Shown here: piece by piece, positions 31,554-41,362 of the stretch
Position numbering within the stretch: the first letter of the stretch is position 1
How the letters are laid out: each line of letters begins with the position of its first letter
Source of the DNA: Perkinsela sp. pyNocScin1
Taxonomy: Eukaryota; Euglenozoa; Kinetoplastea; Prokinetoplastida; Perkinselidae
NCBI GenBank assembly: GCA_964019655.1
Contig: CAXHTR010000004.1
Span: 620,001 to 684,000 of the forward strand
Length of the DNA stretch: 64,000 bases
Direction: 5' to 3'
The notes under the pieces: model-generated
Seen by the model: only the letters and a program-made list of their open reading frames with translations
Database searches by the model: none
Told to the model about the DNA's origin: nothing
Program-made: the position numbers and the translations under genes

Positions 31554-32408
31554 ATGATCCCCAGTCCCATTATCTTATGCTGCGACCCAGACTGCACATG
31601 CCGCTTCCACAAGGCATACGTCTCCCAACAGACCCTCTGTGAGCTCCTTGTCTCTGATATGGATGACGTCGCGATCGCGCACGATAACACCGGAGCTTTC
31701 ATCGACATATCCAAATGGTCTGTCTTAACATTCGACGCTGACGGTGACGTCGAGGCCATTGTCATGCACGGCAACTGTGTATTTGCATGGCTTCGATGTG
31801 GTGCCACTAATAACGCCGACCGGTCCATAGAGAAGGACTGCTTCGCCGCAGGTGGCAGAATCGACTTGCAGTACGTTCCACCAACGGTCAAATCCATTGA
31901 AGTGCTCTACCTGGCCCTCCGAGGCACGGTTGACACTGCACAGCTCCCAGATGCGCTCGTAGAGCTTCATCTCGACCACAATCATTTTCGAGGGTCATTC
32001 GAAACGGAAGGCCTGCCGAGCACGCTGTGGAGTATACTGCTGAGCTCGAACGCTTTTACGGGGTGCCTCCACCTTCATACGCTCCCCGAGACGCTGTACA
32101 CGCTCGATGCCTCCTGCAACGATTTCTCAGGAGAAATTGACCTAAGCGCTCTTCCGAGGGGGCTCACGGAGCTCAACCTCGTGCAGAACCACCTGAGTGG
32201 CAAACTTAAGGCGGTGAACATTCCAAAAACGCTCAAGCGCGTGTGGATGTACGATAATGACTTCGACTGCGACGCTTTGGTTATTGCGGAAGGGCACGAG
32301 TTCGACTTTTTCGAAGTCGATGATTCATTTGCAGGGAAGATTTTCTCGCCTTGCGGCTCGCGGCACGGCGAGGATGCATTCCCGTCCTGCTGGCTACGAG
32401 CGCCCTAG
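31554..32408 (+). CDS. Type A LRR protein
   Basis: 284 aa. Leader MIPSPIILCCD, cap YVSQQTLCELLVSDM, core KWSVLTFDADG in which G-V is replaced. GGRIDLQYVPPTV leads to about six LRRs such as LPETLYTLDASCNDFSGEI. The end (VIAEGHEFDFFEVDDSFAGKI) resembles that of the distant gene 52910-53818 (VEHGAKFACFEIDSIFRGRL), which also shares the N-cap insert, so these two form a subgroup now on opposite strands 21 kb apart. First gene of the third block. Confidence 0.9.
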   Translation: MIPSPIILCCDPDCTCRFHKAYVSQQTLCELLVSDMDDVAIAHDNTGAFIDISKWSVLTFDADGDVEAIVMHGNCVFAWLRCGATNNADRSIEKDCFAAGGRIDLQYVPPTVKSIEVLYLALRGTVDTAQLPDALVELHLDHNHFRGSFETEGLPSTLWSILLSSNAFTGCLHLHTLPETLYTLDASCNDFSGEIDLSALPRGLTELNLVQNHLSGKLKAVNIPKTLKRVWMYDNDFDCDALVIAEGHEFDFFEVDDSFAGKIFSPCGSRHGEDAFPSCWLRAP

Positions 32409-32573
32409 GTGTACATGGTAGATGGTTGATGCCGGTACTTTTTGAGATTGAGAAAGATAGGATAGAGTGATGCGAGATAGGCGAGAGTGAGATTGCGAGA
32501 ATAGCGATGCTATTTCAAAGATTCTTGAGCATGAAATTTCTTTCTTCCGTTCTTTTCAACGTATATTCAGTCA

Positions 32574-33365
32574 ATGATGGCCATGTCGATGTTTTTGTCC
32601 ATATGCTGCGTTTTAGTCCCAAAAGCTCGCTGCCAGGACAATCTGCGCTCGACGGCGCCGATCACAGTCCACCAGCAGCTCGAATTAATGATGAATTGTA
32701 CCCATGAAGAAGTGTACCAGCTCGAATTAATGATGAAGCTCATATGCAGGTCGGCGCACGTCCTTAGGTTTCGCAACATGGGTACCCATAATCTCTGCTG
32801 TCGTGATGATGACGTTCGAAACCCTTGCTGATGGACGCGAGTTGTGTGCAAAGACTGGGAGGTCACGCACATCGGCTGGAGCGGCGTAGATAAGCCAGCC
32901 GGGAGCGTTGCACTCGAATTCCTCCCGCCAACTGTCGTCAAGTTCAACCTGTCGCACCGAGAAGTCGCAGGAATGGTCGATATCAAGCGCTTGCCCCGAG
33001 CAATGGAGTTTATCCTCCTTGAGGACTGTGAAGCAAAGGGCGAGCTCGACTTCACGTCTTTGCCACCCAGAATGGAAGCATTCATCGCCCGGAAGAACCA
33101 TTTTACGGGTGTTATCGTCTTGAGCAACTTGCCCGAGACGCTCACTGGGATAGACCTGCGCGACAACGAAATATCGCACGTCGTGGCATCGGCCCTTTCA
33201 CTCTCAGAGGAGTTTGAGCATATGTACTGCACAAACCGAAAAGATAACGTGCAGTTTGTGGGGGCTGATGGCTGCAAGGCCGACAGTCGACTGCACTTGT
33301 CACGCAAAAAATATGCAAAAGCGATGCAAGCAGGTGTGAAGCACACGTATTTCATACCGGAATAA
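32574..33365 (+). pseudogene. Type B LRR gene with one in-frame TGA
   Basis: The frame opens at ATG 32574 (leader MFLSICCVLVPKARC) and reaches the cap core at NPC, where TGA (32829-32831) sits in place of the residue between C and W in C-x-W-x-G-V-x-C. The same frame then continues unbroken (WTRVVCKDWEV) through about five repeats to 33365. A CGA or similar codon changed to TGA is the likely cause. The leader region also has a 42-bp-spaced partial duplication. Readthrough is possible but unsupported. Confidence 0.8.
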
Positions 33366-33445
33366 AGTAAACTAAAGGATTTTTATTATATATATATTCT
33401 ATATCGTCTCCTCTGTTTATCGCTTTCAAAAATTCTGTACTACAA

Positions 33446-34279
33446 ATGCTTTCATACATTATTACCGCCGCTGACACGCAGGGCATGGGAAGAGTAAACT
33501 TTGATTCCATGCCCGACCAAACACTCATGGAGCTTCTCGTTGCAGACATCGAAAACAACACGGCGTTTCATGATGGTGACGGCTTTTTAGATATTCAGTC
33601 ATGGGAAGGTCTTTCTTTTGGCGATGACGGGAATCTGAAAAAAATTGACTTCGCTGCAGATGTTGGCATGGGTCTCTTCGCTGATGATAGCGATGAAGAA
33701 GACGAGGACAACTTCATCATCGGCCCGAAAGGAAGCATTGACCTCAGGTGGATACCGAGGACTGTGACACGATTCGACATTTTTTGGCTCAAATTGAGTG
33801 GAACAGTCGAAACCAGCGAGCTTCCAGAGAACCTTGAATTTTTTGACATCGCGTCCAATGATTTCAAAGGGACATTTTCTATTCCTTCGTTGCCGCGAAA
33901 GCTGACGAACGTTAGAATTTCGTCCAATCAGCTGAGTGGGACACTGGATATCGATAAGATGCCGCGTACCATGGAAAAATTTTCCGCTGAGCAAAATCAA
34001 TTTCACGGGAAGCTCAACTTGAGCTGCCTGCCGAAAGAGATCGTCACACTCCGACTTGGCGCGAATAATTTTTCAGGGGAAATAGATCTGCGCTCGATGC
34101 CGTCAAAAATGCGATTCTTTTCTGCCCATAGAACAGCGATCAAGCAAGAAAAGCTGGTCATCAAAGTTCCGAACGAAGGCCTGCAGTTCTTCCGCTTCAA
34201 CACAAAAAATTTCAATGAAATTGTGGACACTGAAGGAAATGACTTAAAGGAGGCTTTCACGTACATGCCTACTTGGTAG
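33446..34279 (+). CDS. Type A LRR protein with acidic cap loop, copy 1
   Basis: 277 aa. Leader MLSYIITAAD, cap SMPDQTLMELLVADI, core SWEGLSFGDDG without cysteines. An acidic loop (FADDSDEEDEDNF) precedes GPKGSIDLRWIPRTV. About six LRRs follow and an ending LVIKVPNEGLQFFRFNTKNF. The cap is almost identical in DNA to the next gene; the repeats are much less so. Confidence 0.92.
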   Translation: MLSYIITAADTQGMGRVNFDSMPDQTLMELLVADIENNTAFHDGDGFLDIQSWEGLSFGDDGNLKKIDFAADVGMGLFADDSDEEDEDNFIIGPKGSIDLRWIPRTVTRFDIFWLKLSGTVETSELPENLEFFDIASNDFKGTFSIPSLPRKLTNVRISSNQLSGTLDIDKMPRTMEKFSAEQNQFHGKLNLSCLPKEIVTLRLGANNFSGEIDLRSMPSKMRFFSAHRTAIKQEKLVIKVPNEGLQFFRFNTKNFNEIVDTEGNDLKEAFTYMPTW

Positions 34280-34448
34280 TTCTATATACGTAGCATGCGT
34301 GGTATATGGACATACATGTGTATGCGTATATACGCGGGCCTGTCTTGAATCAATAAGGAATATAATAAACATATGACTTGTGTCTGGTAGAATAAACAAA
34401 AGTTTCCGCTCTGAACAAAAATGGTCTTTTATGTCATTTCGTACTTCA

Positions 34449-35312
34449 ATGCTCGTTCACAGTTATTCGGCTGACACAACTGGATTCGGCAGAGTCAACA
34501 TTGACTCCATGCCCGACCAAACACTCATGGAACTTCTCGTTGCAGACATCGAAAACAACACAGCGCTTTATGATTGTGACGGCTTTTTAGATATTCAGTC
34601 ATGGGAGGGTCTTTCTTTTGATGATGACGAAAATCTGAAGAAAATTGACTTCTCCGCTGCGTTTGGCTTTGGTGGCCTTGGTGGCGGTCTCTTCGGTGAT
34701 GATAGCGACGAAGACGAGGAAGAGGACACCTTCATTATCGGCCCAAATGGAAGCATTGACTTCAAGTGGATTCCAAAGAGCGTGACAGACTTTGAGATAT
34801 TCTGGCTTAAGCTCAAAGGAACTATTGAAACCAGTGAGCTCTCAGAGGATCTCAACCATTTCGACGTATCATCTAATCTTTTGGCAGGGACTTTTTGTAT
34901 AGCTTCGCTTCCGCAAAACATTCATCACGTAAGCATTTCGTCCAATCATCTATGCGGGACTCTGCAAATAGAGAAGCTGCCGCCAAAAATGACCTTTTTC
35001 TCCGCTGAGAGCAACAAATTTCATGGGACATTGAACCTCAAGAATTTGCCTCAGAATATGCACTCCTTGCGACTTGGAGTAAACGATTTCTCAGGATCAG
35101 TGGACATGAGCAATCTGCCCTCGACAATGCAATTTTGCTCATTGCACAGAACCGGGATAAAGCAAGAAGCGCTTGTCATTCAAGTCCCGGACCTCGGTGT
35201 CAAGTACTTTCGCTTGCCCTTTTGGAACTTCAAAAACATTGTCGACACAGAGGGAAATGACCTGAAGGACGACTTTATCACAAATTCAACTAGACGAGGT
35301 CATTCATCTTGA
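34449..35312 (+). CDS. Type A LRR protein with acidic cap loop, copy 2
   Basis: 287 aa from the ATG at 34449; the frame extends back to 34380 but begins with GTG. Leader MLVHSYSAD, then the same SMPDQTLMELLVADIENNTA cap as the preceding gene. The acidic loop is expanded with glycines (FGGLGGGLFGDDSDEDEEED). About six LRRs and a matching end LVIQVPDLGVKYFRLPFWNF. A tandem duplicate whose cap seems more recently homogenised than its repeats. Confidence 0.92.
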   Translation: MLVHSYSADTTGFGRVNIDSMPDQTLMELLVADIENNTALYDCDGFLDIQSWEGLSFDDDENLKKIDFSAAFGFGGLGGGLFGDDSDEDEEEDTFIIGPNGSIDFKWIPKSVTDFEIFWLKLKGTIETSELSEDLNHFDVSSNLLAGTFCIASLPQNIHHVSISSNHLCGTLQIEKLPPKMTFFSAESNKFHGTLNLKNLPQNMHSLRLGVNDFSGSVDMSNLPSTMQFCSLHRTGIKQEALVIQVPDLGVKYFRLPFWNFKNIVDTEGNDLKDDFITNSTRRGHSS

Positions 35313-35517
35313 GGAAGCATTTTTCAACAGCTGTATCATTTTTCCCCTGAACTGACCCTTCATCATCAAGTTCGCCCACAGCACCCAATAAATGCATCTG
35401 AAAAGAAACTAAATTATCAATATAGATACGTGACAAATAGGCTTGTATCAGCACAGTGTGGCTCCTTTTCTTATTACTCTCGTATTCGTACATCTTTTCT
35501 GTTCTTTCAGAAGAAAA

Positions 35518-36897
35518 ATGCTTTTGACCATATCCGCTATGGATACACACCTCGGCCGCGTCGATCACGCCACGCTCTCGCAGCAGTCACTCATGGAGAT
35601 GTTCGTCGGAAGCGTCAAGAACCAAAGCGCCGTGCATGATGACAAAGGAAATTTCAAAAACATCGAAGACTGGGAAGGCCTCGAGTTCGACGACGAGGGC
35701 AGCCTTACCGCCATATTGTGGGAGAGCAACTGCCCGCTGCAGTTTCCCATCAGTGGGCACTTCAACTACCGCTTTCTCCCGTCGAGCCTCCGCGAGCTCA
35801 CGCTCCCCACGCAGGACCTCAGCGGGCAGATTGATTTTTCTGATTTACCGCCAGAAATGCAACAGCTGCACATCGCCGTCAACGCTTTTGAGGGCGCAGT
35901 GCAGTGTGCCGATCTGCCGAGAGCGCTTACGCATTTGAACGTGTCCTACAACGCCTTTGGAGGGGATCTCGACATGTCACAGCTTCCGCTTTCCCTGAAG
36001 TACGCCAACTTTGAGCACAATCAATTTTCAGGGGAACTTCGCGCAGAAACGCTTCCTGAGCCCCTCGAGTACTTGAACATCGGCGCAAACCTAATTTCAG
36101 GGTTTCTAGATCTTACAAAGCTCAAAAAGCATCTTTCCATTCTTGAGATCGGATCAAACTGTTTTGCGGGGGCGCCGCAGCTCAAAGACTTTCCTGCCTC
36201 TCTGAAAAAACTGAGCATCAAAGAGAACAAGCTGAGTGGGAAGACAGATATTTCGCACTTTGGTGAAGGGCTCGAAGAGCTGCAGTTGCGAGACAATGTT
36301 TGCGACGGCGCAGTCGAGTTTGAAAATCTGCCAACTTCACTCCGAACGCTCAAAATCGTTCGCACAAAGTTCTCGGGGTCGATCAACCCCAAAGCGATCA
36401 AGTCGAGTCTCACGAGCATCAGCCTCATCGGCAACGCTCTGAGTGGCAACGTTCGCTTCGCTGGGTGCCACAACGGCGTCGAGTTTTTCAATCTCGACGA
36501 TAACGCATTCTCGGGGAGTTTCAACTTTGCCAAAGTGCCCAAGAAGCTCACGTCGCTGTCTGTCGCCAAGAACAATTTTTCAGGGGCTGCGAATATAAAG
36601 CGCCTGCCGAACGCGCTGTGGTTCCTCAACATCCGAGGCAACAAGTTTCAGGGCATGTTCTGCGTGTCGCAGACGGCGAAGGCGCTGCAGCACCTCGACG
36701 TGGCTGAGAATCGCTTTTTCGGGCGCGTGGAGCTCTCAGTGCTCCCGCCAATGCTCACGCACCTCGACCTCTCTTTCAATAATTTTGCGGGGCCACTGGA
36801 GGTGTCAGTTATACCGAAAACGCTTTTCTTTCTCAACCTGAAAGGCAATGATAACTTGGAGACAATCCAGCGGGGAGATCTTGCGATTATGGTGTAG
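35518..36897 (+). CDS. Type A LRR protein, about 15 repeats
   Basis: 459 aa from the ATG at 35518, directly after ctttcagaagaaaa. Leader MLLTISAMD, cap TLSQQSLMEMFVGSV, core DWEGLEFDDEG without cysteines. About 15 LRRs, for example LPPEMQQLHIAVNAFEGAV and VPKKLTSLSVAKNNFSGAA. It ends in a repeat and lacks the VVDE cap, as does 11723-13120. It is GC-richer than its neighbours. Confidence 0.92.
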   Translation: MLLTISAMDTHLGRVDHATLSQQSLMEMFVGSVKNQSAVHDDKGNFKNIEDWEGLEFDDEGSLTAILWESNCPLQFPISGHFNYRFLPSSLRELTLPTQDLSGQIDFSDLPPEMQQLHIAVNAFEGAVQCADLPRALTHLNVSYNAFGGDLDMSQLPLSLKYANFEHNQFSGELRAETLPEPLEYLNIGANLISGFLDLTKLKKHLSILEIGSNCFAGAPQLKDFPASLKKLSIKENKLSGKTDISHFGEGLEELQLRDNVCDGAVEFENLPTSLRTLKIVRTKFSGSINPKAIKSSLTSISLIGNALSGNVRFAGCHNGVEFFNLDDNAFSGSFNFAKVPKKLTSLSVAKNNFSGAANIKRLPNALWFLNIRGNKFQGMFCVSQTAKALQHLDVAENRFFGRVELSVLPPMLTHLDLSFNNFAGPLEVSVIPKTLFFLNLKGNDNLETIQRGDLAIMV

Positions 36898-37936
36898 GCC
36901 AGTGGTCGAGAAATAGCCGGAATAAAAGATAGAAAATTGCAATGCAAGATGAATGAAGTACGTAGATCATTTCAACTTTATGATCTGTTATTCGGTATGA
37001 TGTTTGTTGTACGTCTCCCTTATAGAATGCTGTAATGTGAAGTCTTGGTGCATGAAGGCCAAGCCGATCAAAAGCCTAGATGTTCTACTGCTTCAAGTGC
37101 GCCAGTATCTTCCTGAGATGACAAGGGCTATCATTGTTATCAAAGCTGATTTGTAGAATCTTTCGTCGTCCTGATCACGATCAAGTCCTGATCACACTGG
37201 ATAGCAAGTTTGTAGCTAAGTAGAAATTTGCATATGAAAAGCAAAAGACAGTACTAGTCCAGGCCTTTTTATTTGGGGTGAGATTCTAACCTTAGGTTAG
37301 AAATCGAGCCGGAAAATTGGAAAAATGAATAAGGGGTGTGGATCGAATCGAGTTTCACACCCCTTAAACACCCTCAAATGATAAGTCAACTCGATTGAGA
37401 GAATGCGTTTAACCTCACCAAAAATTGGGTATCACGTCAAGAAAAATCGCATTTCAAAATTTTGGCGCCCTGGCCCTTCGGGCCTCGGCATTACAGGTTC
37501 CTCTGTAACAAGGCTTGATCAATTCTAATATTCAAGCGAGACAAACGTGCGTGGTATATCTTAGAGCAAGACATTCTTCAATCATGCTGCATGAGACAGT
37601 GAAAATCAATACAAAACGATGCGCAATGAAAGTAAAGTAATCTGCAGGAATCATGGCTTGAAATTATTTGTCGTAAAGCATAAGTGGCAATGAGTTTGCA
37701 CAGAAAGTAGCGTTAGATATGGAGACTACAAACAGCCGTCCCGTCCCGAAGGGGCGTGACGGCAAACTTCCATATCGCAATTCAAGGGGTGTGGAATGCA
37801 GGTGCTCTCACACCCCTTGGGGTGTGAATTGAAAAAAACGACCAGAAGGCCTGTACTAGTCTAATCCTTCCTGGATCCAGAAGTTCTCTACTTTTGCAAT
37901 TGTACAGAATCTCTATCTCGTTCATCAAAAAATCAA
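36898..37936. other. Intergenic, occupied mostly by MITE 2
   Basis: No gene. About 360 bp of AT-rich spacer lies before MITE 2 and 80 bp after it. Confidence 0.6.
37260..37853. mobile_element. MITE 2, inverted relative to MITE 1
   Basis: 594 bp with ends CAGGCCTTTT and AGAAGGCCTG and a perfect 8-bp target duplication TACTAGTC (37252-37259 and 37854-37861). It is the reverse-complement homologue of 22658-23240 along its whole length, with scattered differences. These include the ccttaggttagaa end segment, the GCCCTTCGGGC and CGTCCCG hairpins and the ACACCCCTTGGGGTGTG palindrome. Confidence 0.88.
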
Positions 37937-38863
37937 ATGCACGCATTCCTCGTCAAATCACTCTTCACTTCCGATAGCGCAGGCCGATTTGACGTCAACT
38001 CGCTATCCCAGCAGACGCGCATGGAGCTCCTTGCAGCAGAATTCGGTAATTCGTCGTGCATTCGCGATGACGCAGGTGACTTTCTGCCAGTCGATCAGTG
38101 GGAGGGCCTTGATTTCGACAGTGACAATAATGTCGCAGCGATTCTTTTCACGCCAGACTACACAGACTTTACAAATGGTGGGACAGTCAATCTTTCCTAT
38201 TGCCCTTCAACGATCACCGATATTGAGATAACGGAGCTGGACCTCGATGGTACAATCGAAACAGCGTCGCTTCCGCGCAGCCTCAGTCGTCTCCTTGTCT
38301 CAATGAATCGACTCAAGGGCAGATTCACGCTCAGTGGGCTCCCGGCGTCCGTCACTGACGTCAAAATTGACCACAACCTATTTGAGGGAAGCTTGGACCT
38401 CGAGAATGCCCCGCCTTTGCTGCTCTGTCTCGACGTCAGTCACAATCGTTTTCTGGGAACGCTCAACATGCCAACGGTGACTATAGGGCCGAACGCTACC
38501 ATCATAAGAACGCTCGATGTCTCCAACAACGCATTTTCGGGGGGAATTAACCTCGAGTATGCGCGCGTAAAAGCGCTCAATCTCTACGCGAACGACTTCT
38601 CTGCGGAAACGCTCACCCTTGGTCGCTCGCCTGTGGAAGTCACAGCGGACATGTTCGCATTCCCGACCATCGTGCAGCCCGAAAGTTCGGAGAAGCTCGT
38701 GTGGGCTCCATGTGCGAAGGTGCCGATGGGGGCCCATCTGAAGATACCCGGGTGGTCTGGCGAGTCTGCAATGGCCGGATGCAACTCGTTTGTGTCCACG
38801 TGTTCCCTGAAGGGGAAGTCCCAGAAGCACTCGGGTAGTGAACTGTATGGTATGATGGGATGA
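37937..38863 (+). CDS. Type A LRR protein with aberrant C-terminus
   Basis: 308 aa. Leader MHAFLVKSLFTSD, cap SLSQQTRMELLAAEF, core QWEGLDFDSDN without cysteines. About six LRRs; the fourth is extended by TVTIGPNATIIRTL. After TLTLGRSPVEVTADMFAFPT, which fits the family, the last 65 residues (for example VWAPCAKVPMGAHL) match no relative and include four cysteines. A frameshift near 38680 that replaced the old end is possible. It begins 83 bp after MITE 2. Confidence 0.85.
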   Translation: MHAFLVKSLFTSDSAGRFDVNSLSQQTRMELLAAEFGNSSCIRDDAGDFLPVDQWEGLDFDSDNNVAAILFTPDYTDFTNGGTVNLSYCPSTITDIEITELDLDGTIETASLPRSLSRLLVSMNRLKGRFTLSGLPASVTDVKIDHNLFEGSLDLENAPPLLLCLDVSHNRFLGTLNMPTVTIGPNATIIRTLDVSNNAFSGGINLEYARVKALNLYANDFSAETLTLGRSPVEVTADMFAFPTIVQPESSEKLVWAPCAKVPMGAHLKIPGWSGESAMAGCNSFVSTCSLKGKSQKHSGSELYGMMG

Positions 38864-39430
38864 AGAAAATATAAAGAAGTACAGAAGAAAGCTATCTTGA
38901 AAAATTTAGAGGGAAACGTAGTGATATGCACATGTTTGCGTAATCTTACGATAGCAGATCAGTTTCTGTAAAAATAAAAATGACTGACGAGAATCTACGC
39001 ATGTTCGCACTGGCATGTTCACGAAGTGATTCGCTTCTCGTCAGAAAAGTTTTATTGCAGAATGGGATCGCACTATGACAAAAAAAAATATCACTGAGTT
39101 ATGAAATGAAAACCGGTGCTCGCTGAAAATTGGAAATGTGAGATTCATGCGACGAATTAAGCTTTTGGCTATGAAGCTTTGTGTCTCCATATTTTCCATG
39201 AGTGTAATGATCCTCTGCGCATTGCAGATCTTGATAGCACGTGGCTTGAGGCAGAAGCCCTTTATTGCTTCTTACCTTAAGTGACAGGGCCTTGTCAGTC
39301 AATCTTTCTTAATAACAAGAAAGTATCCCATTATGCACTGTTACTGTGTCCTTGCGCAATGTGTCTCGTTTCTTTCTCTCGTTTAAATCACATCTCCTTT
39401 TTCTTTTCACCGACCTCCACTTCTTTACCA
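38864..39430. other. Intergenic, nothing recognised
   Basis: Spacer ending in a pyrimidine-rich tract (39400-39429: cctttttcttttcaccgacc type) just before the ATG. No gene or element recognised. Confidence 0.5.
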
Positions 39431-40396
39431 ATGCAGTTCACATTCTTAATCGCAACTGCCGACCCACTTCTGGGCCGCATCGACTACGATTCGTTGTCCG
39501 ACCAGACCCGCATGGAGCTTCTCGTCGCTGACCTCTCCGATATCACAAAGTCGAGCTTCCAAGATTTGAACGAGTCCTTCACTGACTTCGCTGACTGGTG
39601 GATCGTGAAAGTAATCGAAGAAGGGCACCCAGTTTCGCTGAGCTTCGACCAAGGAATCGGCTATAGGCGCACAGTGGAAGGCATGATGGACTTTTCGTAC
39701 ATTCCACCAAGCGTGAAGGCGTTTTCTTTGCGCAATTATAGCATCAGTGGTTCTATCGAGACGAGCCGACTCCCCACAAACCTCGAATCTTTCAATGTGC
39801 AGGGAAATGCACTAACGAGCACAATTGACCTGCGAGCCCTACCGCCAAAGCTCTTCGGACTCAATGCAAAGCGTAATCAGCTGACTGGCAGCTGCCATCT
39901 CGATGCGCTTCCCCAGACTATGACCCTCCTCGATCTATCGGTAAATCAGCTCTCCGGGAGTATTCTGCTCGACGCACTGCCGCCGATGCTCGGGGCGCTG
40001 CACTTGGACTCCAACCAGTTTTCAGGCAGCATAAGCCTCGCAAAGCTCCCTGTGTTTCTCGAAAAGCTCATCCTGAGCTCCAATGCCATAACTGGCGAAT
40101 TCGCGCTCGTTGATCCGCCGCCGAAGCTTCGCATCGTCAGCGTTGAGCGCACGGAAATCGGCGGTTGTGCCACTGTGCCTCCACCTGAGAGTGTTCGGGT
40201 CTACCTCGGGCACACAAAGATTACAAAGGTTGTCGACGAAGACGGTGTCGAGTTTGCACCGCTCCAGTGCGTCTATGACAACTTCTTTCAGGCGTATATG
40301 GGGGACCTGGGGTCTCCGATGTATGTGCCAGGAGGGCCATTGACGCCGGATGGTGTCTGGTCGCCCAACCCCTGGTCGCCCGGACCGTATTCATAA
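39431..40396 (+). CDS. Type A LRR protein with Pro/Gly/Trp tail
   Basis: 321 aa from the ATG at 39431; the long upstream open frame (from 39281) has no family match. Leader MQFTFLIATAD, cap SLSDQTRMELLVADL, core DWWIVKVIEEG in which G-V is lost. Seven LRRs such as LPPMLGALHLDSNQFSGSI, then a VVDEDGVEF cap. Unlike its relatives it continues for about 45 residues, with a final segment GVWSPNPWSPGPYS rich in Pro, Gly and Trp. The tail is not found elsewhere in the window. Confidence 0.9.
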   Translation: MQFTFLIATADPLLGRIDYDSLSDQTRMELLVADLSDITKSSFQDLNESFTDFADWWIVKVIEEGHPVSLSFDQGIGYRRTVEGMMDFSYIPPSVKAFSLRNYSISGSIETSRLPTNLESFNVQGNALTSTIDLRALPPKLFGLNAKRNQLTGSCHLDALPQTMTLLDLSVNQLSGSILLDALPPMLGALHLDSNQFSGSISLAKLPVFLEKLILSSNAITGEFALVDPPPKLRIVSVERTEIGGCATVPPPESVRVYLGHTKITKVVDEDGVEFAPLQCVYDNFFQAYMGDLGSPMYVPGGPLTPDGVWSPNPWSPGPYS

Positions 40397-40555
40397 AAAC
40401 AAAAAGGAGTAAGGCGATAAGGCCAATGTGTCTCTCTCGAGATGCGATGTGATACGAAGTAAACACTTGGATTCGCTGATTTTTTTTACTATGTTACGCT
40501 GTGCACTCGTTGAGGCCTCACTTGATACGATTCCTTCTCACCTTCCAATTTTATA

Positions 40556-41224
40556 ATGCTTTTGTTCTTCGCTTCCACCGATTTCCTCGATACTGGCCGA
40601 GTCGATGCATCAATGCCATCAGAAACACAGCACCTCGAGCTCTTCGCCGTGGTTGCGGGCAATGCCCACCTCAGTACGCTCCTTGGAGGCGAGGAAGATG
40701 ACGCTTGTACGTGGGGAGGCGTCACCTGTGACTCTCAACAAAGCATAACGAGCATTGTCTGGTGGTCATTCATGCTCAGGCAAGAAACTTCTATCAGCGC
40801 TGATTTTCGCGCGCTACCGCGCAAGCTCCTAAAAATCGAACTTCGCTATCTGAATTTTCATGGAACGATTGACCTCCGGGATTTACCGCTGAATTTGGAT
40901 GAGCTCGTCATTATCCAAACGCACACAACAGGAACACTTAACTGCAGCGCGCTACCACGGTCACTCGAAAGAATACAGATAGAAGATAACAAAGTTATAG
41001 GGCTGATTGGCCTTTGTAATTTCCCAGAGACACTTAACTATTTTTGCGTGAACGAAAAAGGACTCAAAGGCCAAGTGCTTCACGTCGGAAAGCTTCCAAA
41101 GGAAGTTGCGTATATTCTTCTCAAGAACAGCAGCCCTGGCGAAATCACGTGTGCTGTGCCGAGTGATTTTGACCGGATAGAATATGCGGGAAAAGGCGAA
41201 TGTAGTTTCAAAAGAACGTTATAG
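40556..41224 (+). CDS. Type C LRR protein, copy 1
   Basis: 222 aa. Leader MLLFFASTD, then GRVDASMPSETQHLELFAVV, a distinctive LLGGEEDD block and the two-cysteine core C-T-W-G-G-V-T-C. About five LRRs (LPRSLERIQIEDNKVIGLI). The end, KLPKEVAYILLKNSSPGEI, lacks the family caps. The start resembles type A, the size and cysteines type B, so type C may be a bridge between them. Tandem partner of the next gene. Confidence 0.92.
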   Translation: MLLFFASTDFLDTGRVDASMPSETQHLELFAVVAGNAHLSTLLGGEEDDACTWGGVTCDSQQSITSIVWWSFMLRQETSISADFRALPRKLLKIELRYLNFHGTIDLRDLPLNLDELVIIQTHTTGTLNCSALPRSLERIQIEDNKVIGLIGLCNFPETLNYFCVNEKGLKGQVLHVGKLPKEVAYILLKNSSPGEITCAVPSDFDRIEYAGKGECSFKRTL

Positions 41225-41362
41225 CAGTGATGTAGGTGATAATGATGACAACATTCTTGATGATAATTCTCCAAATCTAATCTAGTTCAAACTGCCTAAT
41301 ATCTTTTGTGCTTCGGAAACCCTATACTTTGAACAATACATATATCTGATAAAAGTGCAAAA

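Noticed and set aside
35510-35518. Trans-splice acceptor before every gene (kinetoplastid proof)
   Set aside because: The CAG/polypyrimidine pattern fits only a few genes; many have no AG between the tract and the ATG.
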